Assembly: GCA_033439685.1 (NCBI GenBank)
Contig: JAUEDM010000001.1
Location: 5,332,001 to 5,396,000 of the forward strand
Reading direction: 5' to 3'
Source of the DNA: Apodospora peruviana
Lineage: Eukaryota; Ascomycota; Sordariomycetes; Sordariales; Lasiosphaeriaceae
DNA length: 64,000 nt
The position numbers were made by a program, and so were the translations under genes. The notes under the pieces were generated by a model that was not told the origin of the DNA, did not search any database, and was given only the letters and a program-made list of their open reading frames with translations. This document shows, one piece after another, positions 22,815-32,116 of the stretch. The first letter of the stretch is position 1. The number at the start of each line of letters is the position of its first letter.

Positions 22815-23740
22815 ATGTCCAAGCTATTCATCGGGTAAGTTGCAACACCAAATGAAGCATCGCAACAACCCCTCACGATCCTTCTTGGCCCAAACGCATC
22901 AAACACCCCCCACCTCACCCTCACTTGCCCCCCTTGAGCGATGACAGGCGACTAACCCCCCAACCCATAGCGGCCTTGCGTGGCACACGGAGGAAGGTAC
23001 CTTGCGCGAGAAGTTTGAGGAGTTCGGAGCGGTGGAAGAAGCAGTATGTTGTGGTGCGCTTTCATTTGGTGCGGATCTTCGTCTTCACTTTTCTTCCCCT
23101 CACCTCCATGCCCTTCGCCAAAAAGGGCTCCCGTACCGGCGCCAATAAATGCATCCTGACCATGAATCTCCGCCCAACTATAGGTGGTCGTCAAGGACCG
23201 TGACACTGGTCGCAGCCGCGGCTTCGGATTTGTCCGCTATACCAACACCGATGATGCCGAGAAGGCTATCACTGCGATGAACAACATTGAGTAGGTGTCT
23301 CCCGAAACCCTGAGCAGTTACGTATGCTCTCGAACAGAACAAGAGCGAAAGCGCTAACTTCACTACTCAGGTTCGACGGACGGACTATCCGCGTCGATAA
23401 GGCCTCTGACAGTGGTCCTCGTGGCGGTGGCGAGCGTCGCGGAGGCGGCTTTGGCGGCGGAGGCCGTGGAGGATATGGCGGCCAGATGGGCGGCGGACCG
23501 ATGCAGGGAATGGCCTACGGTGGCGCTCCCCAACAGCCCTACGGAATGCAAGCCAACAACATGTACCAGCCGTATGGCGCACGTGGATACGCTCCCCAGG
23601 CCTCGCCCGGAGGTTACGCGGCTCCTCCTCCCCAAGGATGGCCACAGGCGGCCCCGTACGGATACGGAGATCCATCCCAGCAGGGCGGACAGCAACAGCA
23701 GTCGCCCACTCAAGGCAATGGACAGGGAGGCGGATACTAG
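22815..23740 (+). CDS. glycine-rich RNA-binding protein (one RRM)
   Basis: Exons 22815-22834, 22971-23043, 23184-23290 and 23371-23740 give 189 residues. Exon 1 carries only 20 coding bases and ends inside RNP2. The joined RRM (residues about 1-80) has RNP2 KLFIGGL and RNP1 RGFGFVRY with the expected aromatic residues, and ends FDGRTIRVDKASD. The C-terminal half is Gly/Tyr/Gln/Pro-rich with RGG-like repeats (RRGGGFGGGGRGGYGG) and then a prion-like QQ/GY tail. Such proteins bind mRNA or act as cold- or stress-induced RNA chaperones, and the tail favours condensate formation. Branch points GACTAAC and GCTAAC precede the first and last acceptors. Start context is CAAGATGTC. Confidence 0.92.
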
Positions 23741-24742
23741 GAGTAACCGCAAGAGAGTTGTGTCGGCTTCAGAAAAGAAGTGAGAGAGAGGTCGTGATGG
23801 AGCGCGCATCAACCGGGATAGATACCAACCATCGAGGAGGCGACTGACCCCCGAGGTGTATCGAAATGCGACAACGAAACGAAAAGCTCGGCAACGAAGA
23901 GAAAAGAAAACATATACACCTACCCTTTTTCCTATCGCCTAGTTTTCCCTCCTCGAGAAAGTTTCCTTGGTGACCGAGTGTTGCGCCGTTGACTGTCCTG
24001 TTTGTACGATCAGGCTTTTATCGCTCTGTTGTTTTCTGTGAGACCCGCCACACTATTATACCCCCGCACTGCAGGCTCTTGTGTTCGTGTTCTTCTTTTT
24101 TTGCTTCTTTGGCCCCCCTGGTGTTGGGTCAACGCTGGATACGTGACCTTGGTGGAAGGGTTTACGCCCGTTGTTCACCCTTTCCTTTGGCTGCCTTCCA
24201 ACCTATTGTGCTTCTTTACTTGTTTCGCTTCGCTGTTTATCTTGCATTTGGTCTCATTGCTTTGTTTATTTGTTGATTGGCTTTAGACAACGTTGCTGTT
24301 GGTGATATTTTCAAAAGTATGTTGTGAATGGAGTGTGTGTCTGTGTCTGTGCTTGTGTGCTGTGATATGTTTCCAATCTTTTGGTTTGACTCGTGAAGGA
24401 CTATGACAGGCGGCAATTTGCAAGATCGATGACGAACACGGGGGAAGAAAGGGTGGGCTAGGGAACCAAACCAATCTGGGTCTGAAAGAGACAGCCGAAG
24501 AAAGAGGGTGGTCAAATAGGGGGTTGTTGAACGTCAATAAAAAATTGGCGTGGTGGACACGGCCACTCTCGGCTGGAAGATCAAAAGGAATAGGATTGGA
24601 AGTGATGGGTGTTCAAAAAGGAAGGCAACGAAACAAATGATGGGACATGAAAGGGAAATGGGATTGCAAAGCCTCTAGGGAGAAAGGAGAAAAAAATGCT
24701 GTTTTCTTTTTGTTGTTGGGTTTTGTTTTCAAACACTTTTTG
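23741..24742. other. convergent 3' intergenic region, 1.0 kb
   Basis: The facing 3' ends of the RRM gene and the ChaC gene. The right part is T/G-rich with purine runs on the plus strand. An AATAAAAAATT stretch lies near 24536-24546. No gene seen. Confidence 0.55.
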
Positions 24743-26373
24743 TTAAGAAGTCTTCTCTGTCTCCTCCTGCTCATCTATGCTGCCGGCCTGTCTAAAGTCG
24801 TGATGATGGTGATGCTGTTGCAACTTGTCTTCCGGACTGACATTGACAAGAGGATACGCACGCATGATGTTGTTGTCAGTTTGACTGGTACTGCTCTCCT
24901 GCTGCTTCCTCTTCTGCTCCTCATCCCGAGCTGCCACCACCCGCACGCGGCTCGAAAGGTCAGTAACGTGCTCATCCCCGCTTTCAGCGCTCAGCTGGTC
25001 TAAGGCCTTCTCCAGCTCCCAGAGATAGTCCCGATTCAAGCCGCTAGGTCCTTCGCTGCGGTAGATGTGCTCTGCCAGCGCCTGCGGGTCCTGGGGACCT
25101 ACGAACTGGTCGTTATCTGGGGTACCAATGTAGACCAGAGTCAGGATGGGACCAGCCAGGAGGTGCGGCATAAGAGCGGGATCGACAAGATCGAGACCAG
25201 GGACAGGGTGAAATGGCGTGTAGTGGATCGTGTATCCATTGATCTCGCGGATATCGAGGTATTCCTTCACCTCGTCGACTCGGTCCGGGACGATCCGGTA
25301 GGCAACGCCCCAGACTTTCTCGGGTGCCGAATCATGGTGGTCCGTCAACTGCTCCCAGTACGACCGCTCGATAAGGGTCACGACACGCCCGGGAGCTTCA
25401 GGTGTTCCGCGGTGGTCTTGGCTGGAGTACGGTTGAGGGAATGTCAGTACCACGTGGGTCAGGCATAGAAGAAACAGAGAAACGCAGGACTTTCGGATAG
25501 AACGGGAGGAGCAAAGGGCGAGACATGGAGACGAGTACGCGAGCCGCTGCCCCCAACGGATATATATGTTTGGTCGGCATGGGAGCTTGCCATGGACAGA
25601 TATTAGCGGTCGCTCGGCTGACGTCTCTCGGAGCCTCAACCCCCTTGCAGCGCCGCACTTCAGGTGTTCGTGCTGTGCTGCTTTTTTTAGGAACAAAGGA
25701 GAATAAGGGAGTTATGGCCACGCAGGACCGTTGGCATACCTTGCCTATATGGTTGTCAGTATGGATTGTCCAGCCAGGGATGAAGGAGTACAAGGACATG
25801 GGCGGACCAGGCCACGGGTAACTTGAGGCAGGTAGAGGCGGGAGACGGCAACGGCATGATAAACAGCCGCATTGCCAGGGATGAAAAACACAACCGCGTG
25901 TGGCAGGCCGGGCTGGGAAACAAACATAGCTGGTCGAGAAAGGCGACAAGGGTGTGTGTTTACATACCTGCCAGAAACGTCGGACATAGCCCGTCACATA
26001 ACCTGGGATTCTCCGGTCTGGATTTGGCTCATGGGATTAGCATAAGCAGCTACTATTATGCCATGGTACTCTTCCGCATGTTCAACCCTATCGTATCATG
26101 GGAAGAGGAGGAATGAGAGCACGGCGTAGTCGGTGGTTTGGTGCCGAGGGAGGTCAGAGGAGCAAAAGCCGGCAGCGGGAGGAAGGGGGGTGGAAACAAG
26201 ACTAGTACCAAAATGCGGCGGTGGTTTCCAGATCAGACTTCTGCAGCAAGGACCCGATGTGTTAGTTACGTCAGGCTTCAAGAGGGCTAGATGGAAGTTG
26301 GGGCAGCTCACCCATAACCAAACAGCCAGTACTCATCCTGCTGCGGAGGAGGGACCGAGGTGTTGACAGACAT
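24743..26373 (-). CDS. ChaC-type gamma-glutamylcyclotransferase (glutathione-degrading)
   Basis: Minus-strand exons are 26373-26312, 26240-26209, 26017-25968, 25744-25740 and 25421-24743, giving 275 residues. The joins rebuild the family core: DEYWLFGYG/SLIWKPPPHF, then DRRIPGYVTGYVRRFWQ, AS and QDHRGTPEAPGRVVTLIE. Exon 4 is only 5 nt (GCAAG), bounded by ATAG and GTATGC; without it the frame breaks. The YGSLIW substrate loop and HRGTPEAPGRVVTL are diagnostic of ChaC/GCG1. These cytosolic enzymes split glutathione into 5-oxoproline and Cys-Gly, and so influence redox balance. The C-terminal 60 residues are a low-complexity extension with a His run. The two introns around the microexon are long for this window (223 and 318 bp). 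The gene is head-to-head with the penta-EF-hand gene. Confidence 0.9.
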
Positions 26374-27910
26374 GGGCAAGAAACGCAGATCTAAGCAACA
26401 ACAAAACAAGAATAGATCAAATGATCTGAGCAGTTGCTAATAATATTATAGAAAATTATGGACAAAGCAGATCAAGATGTGGAGGAGGGAGGGGGGAGAT
26501 GCTCTTTGCTCTTTGACACCACTGGATCGCCGTTGTGAGACTTGTGATCTCCCGCCTGATGGATTCCCCGGTCGTGTTGCTATAGGTATAGGATGGGTAA
26601 AATAGGGGGCAGTTTGATGTTCTTTGGTTCAAGCAAAAGGCTTGGTTGTACACAGTCGAATTGGAAAGTCAAAGTGTGGAGGGGATGTGGGACTCGAGCG
26701 CGGTTCGTTTCCAGCTCGGGCCGGGCAACCTGGAAGTCCTCGTCTCCTCTGCGGGCTTGGGCTTTCCTTCCGGACAGCGGGCAGCAGCGGGCAGCCCGTT
26801 GGGACCGATGGGACCGATGGGGGCAAGTGAGACCGGTCCGGCTTCTACTTCTAGCTTCCCGCCTCTTCCCGCACAGTCTGTTGTACATAACTTGAAGGTC
26901 CTTTGGGTGCTCCCGTCATTTTCATAATGTCTGAATGATTCAAAAGTACCAGAGGGAAAAATAAACCCAAAATATCAGAGAATAGCGGCAGCAACTGTTA
27001 GGTTCAAACGTTGAACCTGCCCACGCCGCTGATGTCTCACTGTCTCGTCTCAGCACCTACCTTACCTACCGTATCTATTCAATCGCATCCAAGTCTCCCG
27101 CTCGTGCCCGCCGCAGTTGGTGTTGCATCTTTCCTTTTCATGACGCACGGGGCCTCTGTTCTCGACGGGTTCTGGATCACCATGTTGTCCGTGATCTACC
27201 ACCATCTCATATACTACCGCATATAAATGCCATATTTAGATAGGTAGGTTGACTTATTCGTGTTTGCGACCGAGACGACCCAACCTACCCCCGACCTGAT
27301 CAGGCGGCCAACACGGGGGCGCCCAGCGTCCATCACTCGCATATGCTTATCGACCACAGGACCCAACCGTTCACGGGGTTCGGGCGTGTCGTTGGATACA
27401 TGCCCCATCTCGGGATTGCAGCCCGGGACCGTGGACCTGTCAACCCTGGGAGATTCGCCGTCTGGTCGCACGCAGCCTTCTTCCGGGCTCCCAAGATGCC
27501 GCCCTATACATCCGTAAATTCAGCCCGATCAGGCAGCGCTAGTGATCTTATCAGCCCCAGCTAAGGTGGAAGCCAGTGAGGCTAAGAAACGGCCGCGGAA
27601 TAACTTCAAAGATTCCACTTGTCACCAAGGCCCCCGGGGCCACCTAAAGACGCACAAAGAATTGAATGGACTGTTTGCGTCAAGGGGTGCGGCTGAGTTC
27701 GTTCCCTGGAAACAGCACTTGTTTAGGAGTCCTTTGACAACCTGGAAGCTAGGTACCTTACCTGCATCTCTGTACTTAATTAACACCTCGGGCCGCTGCC
27801 CCCCTCCATCATCTCCCCCGCCTAGGTTGCCTTGACACAATCCGGCCGACAACGAGCGACGATCCGTCTCGAGAAGCCCAACACCCCATAAACCATAATT
27901 TCCCGCGATC
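26374..27910. other. divergent promoter region, ChaC / penta-EF-hand gene
   Basis: A 1.5 kb region between outward-facing starts. It contains three copies of the recurrent ACCTACC/AGGTAGG/CTAGGTACC motif (about 27055-27070, 27238-27249 and 27749-27762). No convincing ORF or RNA gene. Confidence 0.5.
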
Positions 27911-29033
27911 ATGGCTTACAACAGACCGTACAATCCAGACGAGCTCCCGAGGTGAGTATTCCACAACCTAACCGCTTTCTTGTTCCTGCGCATTGGTGAA
28001 CAGCTGCGAGGCCCCCACGCGCTTGCGAATCCCTCTCTAACTTTGACCTGCTCCCTAGGTTTGCTGAACCAGAGCAAGTAAGTGCGCTGATCTACAGCTT
28101 CCCCTCTTGTTCGCGTCGAATGCGCCACCATTCGCCTTATTCAGGCCATCGTCGAAGCTGACGTTTCCCCCTTCCATCTCATAGAAAGGCGGCAAGAACC
28201 CTTCGTCTGCTCCAGCTCCCTCATCGCGATACGAGAATAAGCCCCCTCCTCCGCGTCCTGTCGAGCACCGGAGCTCCTCCGAGCGTTACCAGCCTGCGCC
28301 CTCCGAGCGGCTATCACCAAGACCACAGCCCGGTCCGGTCGATCGCTACGGCGGTATGAGTCCACCTCCCACAGCGACGGCGGGTCGCCCGACCCATCAC
28401 AATAAGCCGCCTGCGGCATCGCGGCCTCCTCCCAGCCCTTCTCCGCATGATAATGGCTCCGACCCAACCCTGCTGCCACTCTTCAGGGCCGTCGACAAGG
28501 ACGGTGAGTTCTACGCGCCCGCTCTCTGTAGGTCTAGTTGGACCTAGCTAAACGGCCTTTCCATTATAGGCACTGGTCAGCTCTCGGAGAAGGAGCTGTC
28601 CGCCGCGCTAGTCAATGGCGACTGGACGGCATTCGACCCTCAGACCGTGCGCATGATGATTCGCATGTTCGACAGCGACCGCAGCGGCACCATCGGCTTC
28701 GAGGAGTTCTGCGGCCTCTGGTCTTTCCTGGCTTCGTGGCGGACCCTGTTCGACCGCTTCGACACCGACAACTCGGGCAACATCAGCCTGGACGAGTTCA
28801 GCAACGCTCTCGTCGCGTTCCGCTACCGCCTAAGCGAGCGCTTCGTCGGCATCCTGTTCCGCACCTATGACAAGCGCAACGAGGGCGTCATGAGCTTCGA
28901 CCTCTTTGTGCAGGCCTGCATCAGCCTCAAGCGCATGACCGACGTCTTCAAGAAATACGACGACGACCGTGACGGCTACATCACGCTGAGCTTTGAGGAC
29001 TTTTTGACCGAGATTCTCCGTCAAATGAAGTAA
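27911..29033 (+). CDS. PEF1: penta-EF-hand calcium protein (PEF1 / ALG-2 family)
   Basis: Exons 27911-27951, 28059-28077 (19 nt), 28185-28503 and 28570-29033 give 280 residues. The first 105 residues are Pro/Ser-rich and disordered (MAYNRPYNPDELPR/FAEPEQ/KGGKNPSS...), like the extension in yeast PEF1 and animal peflin. Five EF-hands follow: FRAVDKDGTGQLSEKEL, MFDSDRSGTIGFEEF, RFDTDNSGNISLDEF, a degenerate TYDKRNEGVMSFDLF and KKYDDDRDGYITLSFEDF. EF1-3 keep acidic ligands; EF4 has Lys, Asn and Glu at positions that weaken Ca binding. EF5 is expected to dimerise rather than bind Ca. The family links Ca signals to membrane repair, ESCRT/COPII traffic and, in yeast, budding. All introns have GT-AG ends. 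Start context is GATCATGG. Confidence 0.92.
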
Positions 29034-30448
29034 ATTTCCTTCTAGGGAGCGAACAATAAATCCTTAGCACACTATTTACTTGCATCATTCCTCATAATTC
29101 ACCAACACCATGTGTGCGAACCCTCATCACTTTCGTCGCCACGCATGCATGGGGAAACATTGGGAGCAAGCTGGTCTAACGAGAAATGTCCTGTTTTTTT
29201 AGTTGACTATCCACCATCTCGAAGCGGCACCTGATGAGCTGGCGATTTTGACAGATGGGAATCTTGGCTCATTGGCAGTTTTTATTTCGTCTTATTTTAT
29301 TCCTTTTTAGGTTTTATTTGCTACTGCTCTGCTTTTCAACATCATCTATCTCAGCGGAAACCCCGGCTGACTGAAAGGAGGTGTGATCAGGCCATATATC
29401 ATGGAGGCAGAAAAAAAGGTGAAGAAAGATAATAAGCGTAGGTATCGACTAGGGACTAGGATCTGATGGCTGGGTTGGGCTGGATACGGGGTTGCTGCTC
29501 GCAGTCGGTCATATATCCTAGAAGTGTGAAGAAGACAAACGATAAGAAAAATGGGTTATATGATGATACCCCATACTTAGGTCTATTCATATTGTAGAGT
29601 GAGCCAAGGCAACAGAGAACTGAGAAGAACGATCCAAAGAATAGGCAGAACAACCTGGAACGACAATCGCTCAAGGTACATGCATTGCTTTCCCGGTAGA
29701 GAGAGAGAGGTGTTTGAATTTTCGGTACAGTGAGACCGTCGAATTATCGGGCAGTTGGTCGACGTAAAATGTGCCGCCAGTCGTGAACATCAACACTACT
29801 TGATGATTTACAAGTTGAACATGGGATTGAACAAGCCATTCGCAATGCAATAATCGTCGCCAGGTTCCAGGGTGTTAAGATTGAAGAAAACATGCTGTTT
29901 AAACGTGTGTTTGTTACCGTAGCTATCTGATATCAAAATCTTATTCGTAGTCTACACCGCCAATGTCCCTGGTGATATGAGTAGAGTAGCGTAGGTACGA
30001 AATTCCTAAACAGCGCAAAGATGGTGTTCCTCTGTCAAGCACTTCAGGCTAGATAATAGGAAAAAATTGGCATGAGACAAATACAATGCCCAGTGTTCAT
30101 TATTGTTTTGCTTCTCAAAATACCACAAGTACATATTGAATTAAAACAGCCACATTGAGAAAAGTGACATAAACCACCGAGAAGAAGAAGAAGACTAACA
30201 ATAATAAACCCAAGAGCCTCTGAGCTGAAATACCACATTGCCAGTGAAGAAAAATACCGGATCGTGTGCTGCAGACATATATTGTGTCCGTTCTTCTCTT
30301 CAGAGGTACTTTAGTTCTTTCCAACCACAGCCAACGGAGAGGCCTTTGTCTTTGTGATTCTCTCCCCTCCTTTTCAGTCTAACAATTGATAACCAGGAGA
30401 GTCAACTAGTTGCACTTATCGCTCATTGTCTGTTAAATGACAAGGAGT
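29034..30448. other. convergent 3' intergenic region, 1.4 kb
   Basis: AT-richer than its surroundings. An AATAAA at 29055-29060, 22 bp after the penta-EF-hand stop, is a plausible polyadenylation element. The rest holds no supported gene. Confidence 0.55.
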
Positions 30449-30471
30449 CTACCATCGAGACTCCTTGTCAT
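30437..30471 (-). promoter_or_regulatory. perfect 14-bp hairpin spanning a stop codon
   Basis: On the minus strand the arms ATGACAAGGAGTCT (30471-30458) and AGACTCCTTGTCAT (30450-30437) are exactly complementary around a 7-nt loop (CGATGGT). The TAG stop of the MBL-fold gene (30451-30449) sits where the loop meets the second arm. The structure is directly visible; a role in termination, readthrough or mRNA 3' processing is only inferred. Confidence 0.85.
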
Positions 30472-32116
30472 GCAGACTGGTCAAAATCTCCCCAAGGCTT
30501 GCAAAATTGCTCTCGCCCTTCTCGTTTCTGTTATGCATGCCTGCAAGCATCGGAGGCAAAATTAGCTTCATCGGAGTATCTGCTTCTCCTCCCGCTCCTC
30601 CAGCACGACCGTGTTCTCGGTGGCCACTGGCGGTATGAATATTAGGTCTGTCATCGACTGTATTTTGCGAGCCATGATCATCGGTAATAGCGCCATCTCT
30701 CTTTTTTACGGTTTCCTTTCTTGTCTGTCCAACTGACTTGTGTACGGTCGGTTTGGAGGCCGGAGCCGGAACGGGAGCCAGCACAGGTACTGGAAACTGG
30801 TCGTCGACGTCGCATATTGCACCATTGGTCAACATAATCTCATCACCGATACCAAGAGTAAGGATCTCGGTCCCGGTTCGGACCTTTTCCATTATCGTTG
30901 CGCTGGTTGTGTTGGTCATGATGGTGTCCGTAGGCGAACCTGGGATCTCTGTGCCGTTACCAGCACTCACCATCCTTCTCCCTCTCCGCCACATCACTTC
31001 CGCAAAGTTCATCGCGCCCAGCACGTCTTCTGCCCGCCACTTCCTTGTGCGTAAGAACCCGGTGGCGATCCCTTTGACAATCTTGTCTCCATCGTGGGTG
31101 CTGACCCAAGCCCTAGCCCCTAACCTGCTCGCCGTTTCGATGCCCGCCGGCGCCCCAAGCAAAACATTGCCCCCAAGCCACCAGGGATTACAAACCGAGT
31201 CGAAACAATGCAGGAGCGCCGTAAGCGGCAAAGCCGCCTCCCGGATGAGATGGCTCGTCGTGTAGCTGTGTAGGGATGTATAGTTAATACCATGAGGCGA
31301 ATAGATAATGCTCAACGGTCGATCGAGAGATGCTAGGGAGGCCGGCGAATAGCGGCTATCCCGCGTCGTCGTGGCGAGTGAGGAGGTAGACCGCGCAGAG
31401 CGGAGCGCGATGCGGGTGGAAGATCTGGGAGTCGCTGGTGGCGCATGGGTACTTGTAGTGTGACCTTGAAGAGGGCGAGATAGTGAGGGGGGCCGAAGCT
31501 GGGCGTACGATCTGTGAGACCTAGGAGTCGTGGGCGGCGTGAAGGAAGTCATTCCGCGGAGTTGGTGTGGTGACGGTGATATCACCGGCGGTCGATACGT
31601 GATGCCTATCGCCGCATGCAGCCCCGATATGTCTCGCCGTTGTGGGATGAAGGCCACAGTCACCTCTCCGGGTTCACCTGGGGATATGCATGGGACTGTA
31701 ATTCGCACCACCCCCTGACGGCCGGTGACCCGCGGGTCTTCCCATTTCGGGATCGAATGAACTTTTCCTATCTCAAAGTGTTTCCAACTTTTGATCGTAC
31801 GAGCCGAGCTTGGCTCTGCGAGAATGACGGTCTTGGTTCCTCTGGACGGAAGCTGTCGTAATGTGTCCTCGTTGCAGTGATCGCTCTTGTTCTGAGATAT
31901 GATAACCAAATCCGGTTCTGGAAGTTCCAATAGCGAGGATATACAGGCAGGCTCCTTGTGGCTGGTCACTGATATTTTTGAGTGAAAAATCTTGGATGTT
32001 CCAGTAATCCACGGGTCTAGAAGTATTCGGAATGGAGCCTGGCTCGGGATTAGGGACTCGAACGTGAGGAGAAACGAAGCATCACCATTGAGATGCTTGA
32101 TCGTGAGCGCCATCCG
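30449..32116 (-). CDS. metallo-beta-lactamase-fold protein with degenerate metal site
   Basis: Single exon, 555 residues. ATG 32116 (MALTIKHLNGDASFLLTF) is the first in-frame ATG; upstream sequence in frame has only a TTG. The N-terminal 180 residues follow the UlaG-like MBL pattern: ILLDPWITGTS, then a strand LVIISQNKSDHCNEDTLRQL where HxHxDH would sit, then TVILAEPSSA. Only the DH of the metal-binding motif survives, so hydrolase activity is doubtful. A Ser/Pro/Thr-rich insert (about residues 205-280) separates it from a second conserved block (LHCFDSVCNPWWLGGN, then PAGIETASRLGARAWVSTHD). The C-terminus is disordered. Related proteins are common in filamentous fungi without assigned function. 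The stop codon lies in a perfect hairpin. Confidence 0.78.
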   Translation of the reverse strand, partial: RMALTIKHLNGDASFLLTFESLIPSQAPFRILLDPWITGTSKIFHSKISVTSHKEPACISSLLELPEPDLVIISQNKSDHCNEDTLRQLPSRGTKTVILAEPSSARTIKSWKHFEIGKVHSIPKWEDPRVTGRQGVVRITVPCISPGEPGEVTVAFIPQRRDISGLHAAIGITYRPPVISPSPHQLRGMTSFTPPTTPRSHRSYAQLRPPSLSRPLQGHTTSTHAPPATPRSSTRIALRSARSTSSLATTTRDSRYSPASLASLDRPLSIIYSPHGINYTSLHSYTTSHLIREAALPLTALLHCFDSVCNPWWLGGNVLLGAPAGIETASRLGARAWVSTHDGDKIVKGIATGFLRTRKWRAEDVLGAMNFAEVMWRRGRRMVSAGNGTEIPGSPTDTIMTNTTSATIMEKVRTGTEILTLGIGDEIMLTNGAICDVDDQFPVPVLAPVPAPASKPTVHKSVGQTRKETVKKRDGAITDDHGSQNTVDDRPNIHTASGHREHGRAGGAGGEADTPMKLILPPMLAGMHNRNEKGESNFASLGEILTSLHDKESRW

